From Oscillospiraceae bacterium (GTDB taxonomy: Bacteria; Bacillota; Clostridia; Oscillospirales; CAG-272), in NCBI GenBank assembly GCA_015064285.1, contig SVSN01000028.1, positions 1 through 33,176 on the forward strand: a stretch of 33,176 nt of DNA, read 5' to 3'. Below, in pieces: positions 9,012 through 19,684 of this stretch; positions within the stretch are counted from its first letter, which is position 1, and each line of letters starts with the position of its first letter. The notes under the pieces were generated by a model. The model was not told where the DNA came from and made no database searches. It was given only the letters and a program-made list of their open reading frames with translations. The position numbers were made by a program, and so were the translations under genes.

Positions 9012-9482
9012 TTAATATCTGAAGTGTGCGAATGCCTTGTTGGCTTCTGCCATTCTGTGCATTTCTTCTTTCTTCTTGAATGCACCACCGGCGCTGTTCT
9101 TGGCGTCGATGATTTCAGCGGCGAGACGGTCGGCCATGGTCTTTTCGCCTCTGGTTCTGGAAAAATTAACGATCCAGCGCAGACCCAGGGTCTGACGTCT
9201 TTCCGGTCTAACTTCCATAGGAACCTGGTAGTTGGAGCCACCTACACGGCGAGCCTTAACTTCCAGAACGGGCATAACGTTTTCCAGTGCTTCGGTGAAC
9301 ACTTCCAGGGGGTTCTGGCCCACCTTGGATTCAACCTGAGCGAACGCGTCATATACAATCTTCTGTGCAACGCCCTTTTTGCCGTCGTACATAACATTGT
9401 TGATCAGCTTGGTAACCAGCTTAGAATTGTAAAGCGGGTCCGGTAAAACATCTCTCTTAGAAATCTGACCTCTTCTAGACAC
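9012..9482 (-). CDS. rpsG: 30S ribosomal protein S7
   Basis: The start is the GTG at 9482, giving 156 residues, the usual S7 length, and the family's N-terminus (M)-S-R-R-G. The AGGAGG 8 nt upstream supports it. An in-frame ATG 18 nt further upstream (9500) overlaps that ribosome binding site and would add six atypical residues. S7 nucleates assembly of the 30S head, contacts the E-site tRNA and, in E. coli, represses the str operon. The conserved D-P-x-Y-N-S-K-L-V, G-G-S-N-Y-Q-V-P and A-x-A-H-F-R-Y end are all present. Confidence 0.96.
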   Translation of the reverse strand: MSRRGQISKRDVLPDPLYNSKLVTKLINNVMYDGKKGVAQKIVYDAFAQVESKVGQNPLEVFTEALENVMPVLEVKARRVGGSNYQVPMEVRPERRQTLGLRWIVNFSRTRGEKTMADRLAAEIIDAKNSAGGAFKKKEEMHRMAEANKAFAHFRY

Positions 9483-9653
9483 TGTTCTTCCCTCCTTCAT
9501 AAATTTTAAATGATATCACAGGTACTCGAAAGAAATCTTCCGCAAGTGTGTTCCTGGCCAGTATATCTTAAACATCTATTACAGGCAGGTATACACAAAC
9601 GAGGAATGCTGCATTAAGCAGTTAAATCAATAGGGGAGCGCGAAATAAACGAA

Positions 9654-10070
9654 TTATTTCTTCTTTGCTCTCTTTGCGCCGTATTTGGAACGGGACTGGT
9701 TACGGTTGGCAACGCCCTGGGTATCCAGAGTGCCGCGGATGATGTGGTAACGTACACCAGGCAGGTCACGTACACGGCCGCCGCGGATCAGAACTACAGA
9801 GTGTTCCTGCAGGTTGTGACCGATACCGGGAATGTAGCAGGTAGCTTCCATACCGTTGGTCAGACGAACCTTGGCGATCTTACGGATAGCAGAGTTAGGC
9901 TTCTTGGGGGTGGTGGTATGAACCTTGGTGCATACGCCACGCTTCTGAGGTGCGCTCTGTTCGGTGGGAACCTTCTTCAGAGAGTTGAAGCCCTGCTGCA
10001 GTGCGGGAGCCTTGGACTTGTAGGTCTTGTCCGTTCTGCCCTGCTTAACCAGCTGATTAAAAGTAGGCAT
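9654..10070 (-). CDS. rpsL: 30S ribosomal protein S12, with Arg at the streptomycin position K88
   Basis: The 138-residue frame starting [10 protein letters not shown] matches S12 in length and ends. ATG 10070 has GGAGG 9 nt upstream; a longer open frame to 10271 runs through the promoter and is not used. S12 sits at the decoding centre and governs accuracy. The T-P-K-K-P-N-S motif keeps Lys56 (E. coli K43). In G-G-R-V-R-D-L-P-G, residue 101 is Arg (codon CGT, plus-strand 9768-9770), where E. coli and B. subtilis have Lys (K88 in E. coli numbering with Met). Asp102, the RimO methylthiolation site in E. coli, is present. First gene of the str operon. Confidence 0.97.
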   Translation of the reverse strand: MPTFNQLVKQGRTDKTYKSKAPALQQGFNSLKKVPTEQSAPQKRGVCTKVHTTTPKKPNSAIRKIAKVRLTNGMEATCYIPGIGHNLQEHSVVLIRGGRVRDLPGVRYHIIRGTLDTQGVANRNQSRSKYGAKRAKKK

Positions 10071-10203
10071 CTTGGTAATCCTCCATTTCTTCTGTAATAA
10101 ATGTTGCATTTTGCCTTGTTGGCTTCGGAATCCGGCAGAGATGAAACCGTTTCCGGCTGCATTTGGGCATAGAGAAACCTCACTTTCCCAATGCATGCAC
10201 CCC

Positions 10204-10232
10204 ATTATAACAAATTCCTGCATATTTGTCAA
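10204..10232 (-). promoter_or_regulatory. Consensus sigma-A promoter of the rpsL-rpsG-fusA-tuf operon
   Basis: Minus strand: TTGACA (10232-10227), 17-nt spacer, TATAAT (10209-10204), an exact consensus match. It gives a leader of roughly 125 nt before rpsL with GC-rich self-complementary parts (for example G-C-C-G-G-A-A around 10140-10160) that could serve ribosomal-protein feedback; that role is a guess. Confidence 0.93.
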
Positions 10233-10346
10233 GGGGATTCTATCACTGGAATCATATTCTCCCACTTGCACAACATTTATGCAAAACAGGACCGGAATTT
10301 AGCATCATTTTTCAATAAAAAATACGCAAAAACGTAAACAGGATAA

Positions 10347-10387
10347 GAAAAAACGCTCCTGCACCGGTTTCCCGATGCAGAAAGCGT
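10347..10387 (-). terminator. Terminator of rpoB-rpoC
   Basis: Minus strand: ACGCTTTCTGCATCGG pairs with CCGGTGCAGGAGCGT (15 pairs, one bulged T, some G-U) around a GAAA tetraloop, then TTTTTTC. It lies 34 nt past rpoC and separates rpoBC from the str operon. Confidence 0.93.
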
Positions 10388-10420
10388 CAGTTCTTTGTAC
10401 ATTAATATATATACAGGGAA

Positions 10421-13400
10421 TTACAGCAGAGATTCTTCCTCGTCACCGTCATCAAGAATGGTATCGGCGGGAACGGAATCATTCATGCTGTCATCAAAGC
10501 TTTCGTGACCGAACTCGTCTTCATCATCAAAGAAGTCGTCGTCTTCGTGGATATCGTCCTCTTCGAAATCGGACAGATCCAGATCCAGGAACGGAGAGTC
10601 GGGATCGACGGTGTGTTCCACTTCGATGTTTCTGTACTGATCCATACCAGTACCGGCGGGAATCAGCTTACCGATGATAACGTTTTCCTTCAGCGCCAGC
10701 AGGTGGTCGATCTTACCCTTGATCGCAGCTTCGGTCAGAACCTTGGTGGTTTCCTGGAAGGAAGCGGCAGACAGGAAGGATTCGGTCAGCAGGGAAGCTT
10801 TGGTAATACCCAGCAGCACTGCTTCGCCGGTAGCCTTCATCAAATCATATTCACCGGCATCGATCCGTGCCTGGATTTCTTCATTGGCAGCCAGGAATTC
10901 GGATACATTGACCATAGAACCGGAGAGCAGATTGGTGTGGCCTTCGTCACCTACACGGATCTTACGGGTCATCTGACGGGCGATAACTTCGATGTGCTTG
11001 TCGTTGATGTTGATGGACTGAGAACGGTAAACCTTCTGTACTTCCAGGATGATGTAATTGTACACAGCATCGATCCCGTTGATCCGCAGGATATCGGCAG
11101 GATTCTTGTCACCTTCGGTCAGTTCCTTGCCGGGGCCTACATGCTGTCCGTCTTCCACAACGATTCTGGTGCCGAAGGGAATCTGGTAAACCACAGGTTC
11201 CAGTTCAGCAGTATCGGGGGTGATGGTAATGTTGTGGATCTTCTTTACGTCCTGAATGGATACGGTACCGGCACATTCGGCAACGATAGCGGTCTTCTTG
11301 GGCTTTCTGGCTTCGAACAGTTCTTCTACACGGGGAAGACCCTGGGTGATGTTGGCGGCAGCTACACCACCGGTATGGAAGGTTCTCATGGTCAGCTGGG
11401 TGCCGGGTTCACCGATGGACTGAGCAGCGATGATACCTACGGATTCACCAACGTTGACAGGCTTGTCGTTGGCCAGGTCGGAGCCGTAGCAGTGTGCACA
11501 GACGCCATAGCGTGCACGGCACTGGAGAACAGTACGGATCTGTACTTCGGTCACACCGGCTTTTACGATGGCAGAAGCTTCTGCTTCGGAGATCATATGG
11601 TTGTCTTCCACAATGACTTCGCCGGTTTCGGGATGGCATACGGCACCGATGGTGTAACGGCCGACCAGACGGTCTTTCAGGCCTTCCACTACATCGTTGC
11701 CTTCTTTGATATCGGATACCCAGATACCGGCAGTGGCACCGCAGTCGTCTTCACGGATGATAACATCCTGTGCAACGTCAACCAGACGTCTGGTCAGATA
11801 ACCGGAGTCGGCGGTTTTCAGAGCGGTATCGGACAGGGATTTACGGGCACCACGGGCAGCCATGAAGTATTCCAGGATGTTCAGACCTTCACGGAAGTTG
11901 GACTTGATGGGCAGTTCCATGGTCTTACCGTTGGTAGCAAACATCAGACCACGGATACCGGCCAGCTGACGCATCTGTGTCATGGAGCCTCGGGCACCGG
12001 AGTCGGACATCATCTTGATGGAGTTGTACCGGTCGAAGTTGGTCTGCAGAGCAGCAACAACGTCCTTGGTGGTCTGTTCCCAGACTTCGATAACGTTGTT
12101 GTAACGTTCTTCGTCGGTCAGTTCACCGCGGCGGAAGTGCTTGGCGATTTCGTCAACCTTCTTTTCGGCAGCGGCAACCAGAGTATATTTTTCCTTGGGG
12201 ATGATCATATCCGCAGCAGAGATAGAGATGGATGCTCTGGTGGAATATTTGTAACCCATGGACTTGATGTTGTCCAGCATAGCGGAAGTGATGGCAAAAC
12301 CATGGGCGCGGATACACCGGTCGATGATGTTGCCCAGTTCCTTGGAGCCGCAGACGAACATGATTTCCAGATCGAATGCCTTTTCGGGATCGGTTCTGTC
12401 CACATAACCCAGATCCTGGGGGATGGGCTTGTTGAAAATCAGACGGCCCAGGGTGGCGTCGATCAGGCGGGTAACGGGCGTGCCGTCAATTTCTTTGGTG
12501 ACACGAACCTTGATGGGGGCGTGCAGACCCAGCAGACCGTTTTCGTAAGCCATCATGGCTTCATCAAAGTCACGGAATACCTTGCCTTCACCGGGTTCGC
12601 CGGGCTTATCCAGCGTCAGATAGAAGGAACCCAGCACCATGTCCTGAGAAGGAACGGCGATGGCACGACCGTCAACGGGCTTCAGCAGGTTGTTGGCGGA
12701 CAGCATCAGGAAACGTGCTTCGGCCTGTGCTTCTGCAGACAACGGTACGTGAACGGGCATCTGGTCACCGTCAAAGTCGGCGTTGAATGCCTTACAAACC
12801 AGCGGGTGCAGCTTGATGGCCTTGCCTTCTACCAGAACAGGTTCGAATGCCTGGATGGACAGACGGTGCAGGGTAGGCGCACGGTTCAGCAGAACGGGAT
12901 GGGACTTGATGACGTTTTCCAGTGCATCCCATACGTCCGGATTGACCTTTTCTACCTTCTTCTTGGCTTCCTTGATGTTGGAGGCCTTGCCGGTTTCCAC
13001 CAGACGCTTCATAACGAAGGGCTTGAACAGTTCAATCGCCATTTCTTTGGGCAGACCGCACTGATAGATCTTCAGGTCGGGACCTACAACGATTACGGAA
13101 CGGCCGGAATAGTCAACACGCTTACCCAGCAGGTTCTGACGGAAACGACCCTGCTTACCGCGGAGCATTTCGGACAGAGACTTCAGGGGACGGTTGGAAG
13201 GACCGGTTACGGGCTTGCCGCGGCGGCCGTTGTCGATCAGAGCGTCAACAGCTTCCTGCAGCATACGCTTTTCGTTGCGGACAATGATGTCGGGAGCATG
13301 CAGCTCCAGCAGTCTTTTCAGACGGTTGTTACGGTTGATTACCCGACGATACAGGTCGTTCAGGTCGGATGTGGCAAAACGGCCGCCGTCCAGCTGGGTC

Positions 13401-14119
13401 ATGGGACGGATATCCGGCGGCAGAACCGGCACAACGTCCATAACCATCCAGGAGGGCTTGTTGCCGGACTTGCGGAATGCTTCCACCACTTCCAGACGCT
13501 TAACAATGCGTACCTTCTTCTGGCCGGATGCCTTTTCCAGTTCGGCTTTCAGCTGTTCGGACAGGGCTTCGATGTCCAGCTCGTCCAGCAGTTCCTTGAT
13601 GGCCTGTGCACCCATACCTACCCGGAAGGAGTTTTCATACCGTTCCTGTGCGGCGCGGTATTCAGATTCCTTCAGCAGGGAGTACTTTGCCAGCGGGGTG
13701 TCACCGGGATCAATTACGATATAGGAAGCGAAGTACAGTACCTTTTCCAGCAGTCTGGGAGAGATATCCAGCAGCAGACCCATCCGGGAGGGGATGGCGC
13801 GGAAGTACCAGATATGAGAAACGGGAGCTGCCAGTTCAATGTGGCCCATCCGTTCACGTCTTACCTTCTTCTGGGTTACCTGTACGCCGCACTTTTCACA
13901 GATTTTGCCTTTGTGCCGGATCCGCTTGTACTTGCCGCAGAGGCATTCCCAGTCCTTGGTGGGCCCGAAGATGCGTTCGCAGAACAGACCGTCCCGTTCC
14001 GCCTTCAGGGTACGGTAGTTGATCGTTTCCGGCTTCTTTACTTCCCCATAGGACCAGCTGCGGATCATCTCGGGAGAAGCAAGACCAATTTGTATCGAAT
14101 CAAATATATTGCGATCCAT
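10421..14119 (-). CDS. rpoC: RNA polymerase beta' subunit
   Basis: A 1232-residue beta' subunit. Zinc site 1 is Cys59, Cys61, Cys74 and Cys77 (C-L-C-G ... C-E-K-C). The catalytic Mg loop N-A-D-F-D-G-D-Q is at 446-453. The second zinc cluster is visible near the end of the conserved core ([11 protein letters not shown]). The trigger loop region ([18 protein letters not shown]) is intact. The C-terminus is an unusually acidic tail of about 50 residues, rich in Asp/Glu/Phe (about 1180-1232). It follows rpoB after 95 nt; ATG 14119 has AAGG about 10 nt upstream. Confidence 0.98.
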   Translation of the reverse strand: MDRNIFDSIQIGLASPEMIRSWSYGEVKKPETINYRTLKAERDGLFCERIFGPTKDWECLCGKYKRIRHKGKICEKCGVQVTQKKVRRERMGHIELAAPVSHIWYFRAIPSRMGLLLDISPRLLEKVLYFASYIVIDPGDTPLAKYSLLKESEYRAAQERYENSFRVGMGAQAIKELLDELDIEALSEQLKAELEKASGQKKVRIVKRLEVVEAFRKSGNKPSWMVMDVVPVLPPDIRPMTQLDGGRFATSDLNDLYRRVINRNNRLKRLLELHAPDIIVRNEKRMLQEAVDALIDNGRRGKPVTGPSNRPLKSLSEMLRGKQGRFRQNLLGKRVDYSGRSVIVVGPDLKIYQCGLPKEMAIELFKPFVMKRLVETGKASNIKEAKKKVEKVNPDVWDALENVIKSHPVLLNRAPTLHRLSIQAFEPVLVEGKAIKLHPLVCKAFNADFDGDQMPVHVPLSAEAQAEARFLMLSANNLLKPVDGRAIAVPSQDMVLGSFYLTLDKPGEPGEGKVFRDFDEAMMAYENGLLGLHAPIKVRVTKEIDGTPVTRLIDATLGRLIFNKPIPQDLGYVDRTDPEKAFDLEIMFVCGSKELGNIIDRCIRAHGFAITSAMLDNIKSMGYKYSTRASISISAADMIIPKEKYTLVAAAEKKVDEIAKHFRRGELTDEERYNNVIEVWEQTTKDVVAALQTNFDRYNSIKMMSDSGARGSMTQMRQLAGIRGLMFATNGKTMELPIKSNFREGLNILEYFMAARGARKSLSDTALKTADSGYLTRRLVDVAQDVIIREDDCGATAGIWVSDIKEGNDVVEGLKDRLVGRYTIGAVCHPETGEVIVEDNHMISEAEASAIVKAGVTEVQIRTVLQCRARYGVCAHCYGSDLANDKPVNVGESVGIIAAQSIGEPGTQLTMRTFHTGGVAAANITQGLPRVEELFEARKPKKTAIVAECAGTVSIQDVKKIHNITITPDTAELEPVVYQIPFGTRIVVEDGQHVGPGKELTEGDKNPADILRINGIDAVYNYIILEVQKVYRSQSININDKHIEVIARQMTRKIRVGDEGHTNLLSGSMVNVSEFLAANEEIQARIDAGEYDLMKATGEAVLLGITKASLLTESFLSAASFQETTKVLTEAAIKGKIDHLLALKENVIIGKLIPAGTGMDQYRNIEVEHTVDPDSPFLDLDLSDFEEDDIHEDDDFFDDEDEFGHESFDDSMNDSVPADTILDDGDEEESLL

Positions 14120-14154
14120 TAGCAGTATACCTTCTCTTATATAGTTTCAGCCGG

Positions 14155-14176
14155 GGCAGGAGGAATTCCCCCTGCC
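14155..14176 (-). other. Strong hairpin in the rpoB-rpoC spacer
   Basis: Minus strand GGCAGGGGGAA faces TTCCTCCTGCC, about 9 bp with an AATT loop. There is no U tract after it, so it is unlikely to terminate; it may be an RNA processing or stability element. Confidence 0.5.
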
Positions 14177-14214
14177 ATGGCCTGATCTTTTTTCCGGGAA
14201 TCGGGATGGGAGAA

Positions 14215-17200
14215 TCAGAATTCCTCGTCCATTCCGAAATCGTCGAATCCGTGCTTGTCAGCTGCCAGCAGAGCAGCGTCGTCGGGTTCTTCCTCCATGT
14301 CTTCATCCATGTTTTCTTCAATAAAGGAATTGAAGATGTCATCGGTTTCCACGGAAGCGCCTACGTCATCGGCGGTTACTTCGTTTTCATCGGAGACAAT
14401 GTTGGGTGCATCCAGTTCTTCTTCACCCAGGGTAGCCAGGTCAATTTCCTCGCCGCCGTCGTTCAGTACATGGATGTCCAGACCCAGGGACTGCAGTTCC
14501 TTAACCAGAACCTTGAAGGATTCGGGAACGCCGGGAGTGGGGATGTTGTTGCCCTTGACGATGGCTTCGTAGGTCTTTACACGGCCGATGGTGTCGTCAG
14601 ACTTCACGGTCAGGATTTCCTGCAGGGTGTAAGCGGCACCGTAGGCTTCCAGAGCCCATACTTCCATTTCCCCGAAACGCTGGCCGCCGAACTGTGCTTT
14701 ACCGCCCAGAGGCTGCTGTGTGATCAGGGAGTAAGGACCGGTGGAACGGGCATGGATCTTATCGTCAACCAGATGGTGGAGCTTCAGGTAGTACATGATC
14801 CCCACAGTAACCGGGTTGTCGAAGGGTACGCCGGTACGGCCGTCATACAGGATGGTCTTACCGTCAACAATTTTCAGTCTGCCGTCCAGACGGAGAGATT
14901 CCAGGTATTCCTTGTCTTCTCTCTGTTCGCCGGTAATGGGACGCAGATTCTTTTCACCGGTGGTGGGATCCGTAATTTCTTCGAAGATGTTCTTACCGTT
15001 GGTGTTTTCGTTCGGGAGAACGTCACGTTCCATGCCGGCCAGCTTCATACAGTCGGAGATATCCTTTTCGGATGCGCCGTCGAATACAGGCGTCATGATC
15101 TTCCAGCCCAGCTTTCTGGCGGCGATACCCAGGTGTACTTCCAGCACCTGACCGATGTTCATTCGGGAAGGTACGCCCAGGGGGTTCAGCACGATATCCA
15201 GCGGTGTACCGTCGGGCAGGAAGGGCATATCTTCGGGAGGCAGAATGCGGGATACAACACCCTTGTTACCGTGACGGCCTGCCATCTTGTCCCCGACAGA
15301 GATCTTTCTCTTCTGGGCGATGTAGACACGTACGGACTTGTTTACGCCGGCGGGCAGTTCATCGCCGTTTTCACGGGTGAACACCTTAACGTCAACGATG
15401 ATACCGTTTTCGCCGTGAGGAACACGCAGGGAAGTGTCGCGGACTTCTCTTGCCTTTTCGCCGAAGATGGCGCGCAGCAGTCTTTCTTCCGCCGTCAGTT
15501 CGGTTTCACCCTTGGGAGTAACCTTACCAACCAGAATATCACCGGCGCGAACTTCGGTACCCTTCTTGATGATACCGTCGGCGTTCAGATCCTTCAGTGC
15601 GTCTTCACCGACATTGGGGATTTCGCGGGTGATTTCTTCCGGCCCCAGCTTGGTGTCTCTGGCATCGTGGGTGTATTCTTCGATGTGAATAGAAGTGTAA
15701 ACGTCGTCGCGGACCAGTCTTTCGTTCAGCAGAACGGCGTCTTCGTAGTTGTAGCCTTCCCAAGTCATGAAGCCGATCAGCGCGTTCTTACCCAGTGCGA
15801 TTTCACCCTGAGAGGTGGAGGGACCGTCGGCGATGATCTGGCCGGCTTCCACTCTTTCGCCCTGGCTTACGATGGGACGCTGGTTCACGCAGGTACCCTG
15901 GTTGCTTCTCTTGAACTTGATCAGACGGTAAGTGTCCTTGTGGCCGTCATCGCAGTGTACCACGATTTCGTCAGCCGTAACGCTTTCCGCCCAGCCGCTG
16001 TTTTCGCAGACAACGACTACGCCGGAGTCCACAGCAGCCTTGTATTCCATCCCGGTACCAACGATGGGAGAGTCGGTCACCAGCAGCGGCACAGCCTGCT
16101 TCTGCATGTTGGAACCCATCAGAGCACGGGAGTTGTCGTCGTTTTCCAGGAAGGGGATGCACGCGGTAGCCACGGATACCACCATCTTGGGAGATACGTC
16201 CATGTAGTCAACCTTGGCAGGATCGATTTCCACGATATCTGCCTTGTGACGGCCGGTAACCTTCTTGTTTATGAAATACATATTTTCGTCCAGAGGTTCG
16301 TTGGCCTGGGCTACTACATAATTGTCTTCGATGTCGGCGGTCATGTACTGAACATCATCGGTGACTCTGTGCCGTACGGTGCCGTCTTCCGCAGTTTCGT
16401 GTACAACCTTGCGATAAGGCGCTTCGATGAAACCGTACTTGGAGATGCGTGCGTAGGTGGACAGATAGGAGATCAGACCGATGTTGGGACCTTCGGGGGT
16501 CTCAATGGGGCACATACGGCCGTAGTGGGTATAGTGTACGTCACGCACTTCGAAGGAGGCTCTGTCACGGGACAGACCGCCGGGACCCAGTGCGGACAGA
16601 CGTCTTTTGTGGGTCAGTTCGGCCAGAGGGTTGTTCTGGTCCATGAACTGGGACAGGGGAGAGGAACCGAAGAATTCGCGGATGGCGGTGTCCACAGGTC
16701 TGGGGTTGATCAGAGTCTGGGGAGACAGGGCTTCATTGTCCTGAATGTTCATCCGTTCCTTGATGATCTTGTCCATACGGGCAAAACCGATCCGCAGCTG
16801 GTTCTGCAGCAGTTCGCCTACGCTTCTGACACGACGGTTGCCCAGGTGGTCAATGTCGTCAGTTACGCCCACATCGTGGGACAGCGCCAGCAGGTAGTTA
16901 ATGGAAGAAAGAATATCTTCTCTGGTGATGTGCTTGGGGCACAGATCTGCCAGACGCTTCCGGGCGATGGCCTTGATTTCTTCCGGATCGTCACCGGCTT
17001 CTTCGCGGATTTCCATCAGGACATCCATACGGCACTTTTCCACAACACCTGCATCCACCAGGTCGTAACCCAGTACATCGGCGGGGCGTACGGTACCGTT
17101 GGAGAATACCTTGATTTCTTCGCCTTCTTCGTTCAGCTTCAGATATACTTCGTTGACGCAGGCAGCTTCGATTGCGTCAGCGTCTTCCTGGGTCAGGATC

Positions 17201-18147
17201 ACACCGTCTTCGTACAGCAGTTCGCCGGTGAGGGGGGCGATAACGGGCCGGGACAGAGTGTGGCCTGCCAGACGTGCGCCCAGAGACAGCTTCTTGTCAT
17301 ATTTGTGACGGCCAACGGGCATCAGGTCATACCGCTTGGGATCGAAGAACAGACCGTTCATCAGGATCTCGGCGGATTCCACGATGGCAGGTTCACCGGG
17401 ACGGAGCTTCTTGTAGATTTCCTTCAGAGCTTCGTCACGGATGGAACTCTTGTTGGCGATGGCTTCTGTTTCGCAGGTATCCTTTTCCAGCGTAGCGGTC
17501 AGCTTGACTTCGTTCCCGAATACTTCAGCAATTTCTTCGGGAGATTCAATACCCAGCGCACGGATCAGGATGGTAACGGGCAGCTTGCGGTTCTTGTCGA
17601 TACGTACATAAAATACGTCGTTTGCGTCGGTTTCGTATTCCAGCCATGCACCTCTGTAGGGAATAACGGTAGCGGTATAGGTACGCTTACCGGTCTTGTC
17701 CACAGCAGAATCATAGTAGATCCCGGGGGAGCGGACGATCTGGGAAACGATAACTCTTTCCGCGCCATTGATGACGAAAGTACCTTTTTCGGTCATCAGG
17801 GGGAAGTTGCCCATGAAAATGGAAGACTGCTTGACCTCGCCGGTCAGCTTGTTGGAGAGACGTACATCCACCTTCAGAGGGGCAGCGTAGTTCACGTCCC
17901 GTTCCTTGCATTCTTCCACGGGGTATTTGGGTTTGGAATCCAGGGAATAGCCTACAAAATCGATAAACAGGTTGCCGGAGTAGTCCGTGATGGGGGAAAC
18001 ATCCTCCAGAACCTCCAGAAGCCCTTCCCGCAGGAACCATTCAAAAGATTCCTTCTGTACCTCGATCAGGCTGGGCATTTCCAGTACTTCATCGATTTTG
18101 GAAAAGCTCATACGTATGTTTTTTCCGACTTTCTGCGGTCTAACCAT
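14215..18147 (-). CDS. rpoB: RNA polymerase beta subunit
   Basis: A 1310-residue beta subunit when started at ATG 18147 (GGAG 11 nt upstream). A GTG at 18159 would add four residues but overlaps that ribosome binding site. The rifampicin-binding cluster (about 16,560-16,670) reads [20 protein letters not shown], keeping the equivalents of E. coli D516, H526 and S531, so no classical rifampicin resistance change is seen. The [12 protein letters not shown] motif and C-terminal G-G[13 protein letters not shown] are present. The protein ends in an acidic tail (about the last 60 residues, D/E rich). It is led by its own promoter, not by rplJL. Confidence 0.97.
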   Translation of the reverse strand: MVRPQKVGKNIRMSFSKIDEVLEMPSLIEVQKESFEWFLREGLLEVLEDVSPITDYSGNLFIDFVGYSLDSKPKYPVEECKERDVNYAAPLKVDVRLSNKLTGEVKQSSIFMGNFPLMTEKGTFVINGAERVIVSQIVRSPGIYYDSAVDKTGKRTYTATVIPYRGAWLEYETDANDVFYVRIDKNRKLPVTILIRALGIESPEEIAEVFGNEVKLTATLEKDTCETEAIANKSSIRDEALKEIYKKLRPGEPAIVESAEILMNGLFFDPKRYDLMPVGRHKYDKKLSLGARLAGHTLSRPVIAPLTGELLYEDGVILTQEDADAIEAACVNEVYLKLNEEGEEIKVFSNGTVRPADVLGYDLVDAGVVEKCRMDVLMEIREEAGDDPEEIKAIARKRLADLCPKHITREDILSSINYLLALSHDVGVTDDIDHLGNRRVRSVGELLQNQLRIGFARMDKIIKERMNIQDNEALSPQTLINPRPVDTAIREFFGSSPLSQFMDQNNPLAELTHKRRLSALGPGGLSRDRASFEVRDVHYTHYGRMCPIETPEGPNIGLISYLSTYARISKYGFIEAPYRKVVHETAEDGTVRHRVTDDVQYMTADIEDNYVVAQANEPLDENMYFINKKVTGRHKADIVEIDPAKVDYMDVSPKMVVSVATACIPFLENDDNSRALMGSNMQKQAVPLLVTDSPIVGTGMEYKAAVDSGVVVVCENSGWAESVTADEIVVHCDDGHKDTYRLIKFKRSNQGTCVNQRPIVSQGERVEAGQIIADGPSTSQGEIALGKNALIGFMTWEGYNYEDAVLLNERLVRDDVYTSIHIEEYTHDARDTKLGPEEITREIPNVGEDALKDLNADGIIKKGTEVRAGDILVGKVTPKGETELTAEERLLRAIFGEKAREVRDTSLRVPHGENGIIVDVKVFTRENGDELPAGVNKSVRVYIAQKRKISVGDKMAGRHGNKGVVSRILPPEDMPFLPDGTPLDIVLNPLGVPSRMNIGQVLEVHLGIAARKLGWKIMTPVFDGASEKDISDCMKLAGMERDVLPNENTNGKNIFEEITDPTTGEKNLRPITGEQREDKEYLESLRLDGRLKIVDGKTILYDGRTGVPFDNPVTVGIMYYLKLHHLVDDKIHARSTGPYSLITQQPLGGKAQFGGQRFGEMEVWALEAYGAAYTLQEILTVKSDDTIGRVKTYEAIVKGNNIPTPGVPESFKVLVKELQSLGLDIHVLNDGGEEIDLATLGEEELDAPNIVSDENEVTADDVGASVETDDIFNSFIEENMDEDMEEEPDDAALLAADKHGFDDFGMDEEF

Positions 18148-18239
18148 GTGCGTAATCACTCCATTCTTCAGACTGTGCCGTGCTCACCGGACGGACAAAC
18201 AGGGATTATGATAAAAACGGTGGAAATTCAGGGTATATG

Positions 18240-18264
18240 GCGGGACTGCACAAAAAAATCCCGC
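18240..18264 (-). other. Leader hairpin upstream of rpoB
   Basis: Minus strand GCGGGA pairs with TCCCGC across a 13-nt loop that begins with seven T. It lies in the roughly 145-nt untranslated leader of rpoB. A stem with the U run in its loop is not a terminator; a pausing or protein-binding role is possible. Confidence 0.45.
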
Positions 18265-18300
18265 ACTTCTGCCCGGAGAGCGAATTTAGTTCAGTATAAA

Positions 18301-18329
18301 ATTTTACCATAAAAAGAGTGCAAAGTCAA
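18301..18329 (-). promoter_or_regulatory. Sigma-A promoter of rpoB-rpoC
   Basis: Minus strand: TTGACT (18329-18324), 17-nt spacer, TAAAAT (18306-18301). It explains rpoBC expression in the absence of an upstream rplJL. Confidence 0.85.
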
Positions 18330-18361
18330 CAACTCTTTCAAAAATCAATACGTAAATGCTA

Positions 18362-18522
18362 TAATTTACAATTTGTTCACTAATGTTTACAAAAACTTTA
18401 AATGTAAATAAACTGTAAATAATTTTGGCAAAAACACGGAAATGTGAAAAATGGATGCGGAGAATGATGCTTTTTTTGGTAAAATCCCAAGTGGTGGAGG
18501 CGGAAAAAGAAAATTGTAAACA
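18362..18522. repeat. Cluster of TTTACA/TGTAAA motifs in the rpoB-fba intergenic region
   Basis: This AT-rich stretch holds five copies of TTTACA or its complement (near 18364, 18385, 18402, 18414 and 18516), including TGTAAATAA twice about 12 nt apart and an inverted pair TTTACA-N11-TGTAAA. No gene is seen in the 480-nt gap between the two divergent genes. Confidence 0.4.
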
Positions 18523-18526
18523 AACT

Positions 18527-18568
18527 TTGATTTTTTGGCCGAAACCGTTGATTTTTTGCTTGAAACAG
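18527..18568 (+). repeat. Two tandem 21-bp direct repeats at the fba promoter
   Basis: Copies at 18527-18547 and 18548-18568 share TTGATTTTTTG and GAAAC (17 of 21 positions). The second copy begins with the -35 hexamer of the fba promoter. A 21-bp period equals two helical turns, as expected for two operator units on one DNA face. Confidence 0.6.
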
Positions 18569-18576
18569 AGTAAAAT
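18548..18576 (+). promoter_or_regulatory. Sigma-A promoter of fba
   Basis: TTGATT (18548-18553), 17-nt spacer, TAAAAT (18571-18576), 54 nt before the ATG. Confidence 0.75.
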
Positions 18577-18630
18577 AATATAGTTGAAAAATGTTAATCA
18601 AATCAGCCGTAAGGCACATGGAGGTTTATT

Positions 18631-19590
18631 ATGGCACTGGTAACAACCAAGGAAATGTTCAAGAAGGCCTATGAAGGCGGCTACGCCATCGGTGCTTTCA
18701 ACATCAACAACATGGAAATCGTTCAGGGCATCACCGAAGCTGCTGGCGAACTCCGTTCTCCCGTAGTTCTGCAGGTATCCGCAGGCGCAAGAAAGTATGC
18801 TAAGCAGGAATATCTGCTGGCTCTGGCACACGCTGCCATCAAGGACGCTGATATCGATCTGGCTCTGCATCTGGACCATGGTGCAGACTTCGAAATCTGC
18901 AAGGCCTGCATCGACGGCGGTTTCACTTCCGTTATGATCGACGGTTCCCACCACTCCTATGAAGACAACGTAGCTCTGACCAAGAAGGTTGTGGAATACG
19001 CACACGCACACGGCGTTGTTGTAGAAGGCGAACTGGGTGTTCTGGCCGGCGTGGAAGATGATGTTGTTGCTGAAAAGTCTTCCTACACCCGTCCCGAAGA
19101 AGTTGAAGATTTCGTAACCCGCACCGGTGTTGACTCCCTGGCTATCTCCATCGGTACCAGCCACGGCGCATACAAGTTCACTCCCGCACAGTGCACCAGA
19201 GACGAAAACGGCATCCTGGTTCCCCCTCCGCTGCGTTTCGACATTCTGGAAGAAGTAGGCAAGAGACTGCCCGGTTTCCCGATCGTTCTGCACGGCGCTT
19301 CCTCCGTTCCCCAGAACTACGTTCAGGAAATCAACGCCATCGGCGGCAACCTGCCTGACGCTGTAGGTATTCCGGAAGAACAGCTGCGCAAGGCCGCTTC
19401 CATGGCAGTGTGCAAGATCAACATCGACTCCGACATCCGTCTGGCTCTGACCGCCGGTATCCGCCGCGTTCTGCACGAACAGCCCGGTGTATTCGACCCC
19501 AGAACCTACCTGTCCGTTGCCCGTACCGAAGTGAAGAACATCGTATCCCACAAGATCAAGAACGTTCTGGGCTCCGACAACACTCTGTAA
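18631..19590 (+). CDS. fba: Class II fructose-1,6-bisphosphate aldolase
   Basis: A 319-residue zinc enzyme of glycolysis and gluconeogenesis that splits fructose-1,6-bisphosphate into DHAP and glyceraldehyde-3-phosphate. Asp82 and the zinc ligand His83 sit in L-H-L-D-H-G; further zinc ligands are His178 (G-T-S-H-G) and His221 (L-H-G-A-S-S). The I-D-G-S-H loop and N-I-D-S-D-I-R near the C-terminus, which bind substrate phosphate, are present. Length and motifs place it in the FbaA/GatY-type family; a tagatose-bisphosphate aldolase is the main alternative. ATG 18631 has GGAGG 6 nt upstream. Own promoter and terminator. Confidence 0.93.
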   Translation: MALVTTKEMFKKAYEGGYAIGAFNINNMEIVQGITEAAGELRSPVVLQVSAGARKYAKQEYLLALAHAAIKDADIDLALHLDHGADFEICKACIDGGFTSVMIDGSHHSYEDNVALTKKVVEYAHAHGVVVEGELGVLAGVEDDVVAEKSSYTRPEEVEDFVTRTGVDSLAISIGTSHGAYKFTPAQCTRDENGILVPPPLRFDILEEVGKRLPGFPIVLHGASSVPQNYVQEINAIGGNLPDAVGIPEEQLRKAASMAVCKINIDSDIRLALTAGIRRVLHEQPGVFDPRTYLSVARTEVKNIVSHKIKNVLGSDNTL

Positions 19591-19604
19591 GAAACTGACC
19601 GATT

Positions 19605-19654
19605 ATACATTGGCTGTGCATCCGATATTGCCGGGTGCCGGCCAATGTATTTTT
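19605..19654 (+). terminator. Terminator after fba
   Basis: ATACATTGGC (19605-19614) pairs perfectly with GCCAATGTAT (19641-19650), with TTTT next. It lies 15 nt past fba and 31 nt before the thioesterase gene. Confidence 0.85.
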
Positions 19655-19684
19655 GAATACTCCATCAAAGGAATGGTAAAAAAC

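Noticed and set aside
9483-9653. Possible internal promoter (TATACT on the minus strand) between rpsL and rpsG
   Set aside because: No -35-like hexamer 16-18 nt upstream.
10071-10271. 67-residue N-terminal extension of rpsL
   Set aside because: The promoter lies inside it, and the S12 N-terminus [10 protein letters not shown] with GGAGG upstream fixes the start at 10070.
14206-18312. Very long + strand open frame (1368 codons) opposite rpoB, and similar ones opposite rpoC, fusA, tuf, cysN and the glycyl radical enzyme
   Set aside because: They are in exact antisense codon register, have no family-like sequence or ribosome binding sites, and are explained by avoidance of TTA, CTA and TCA codons in the real genes.
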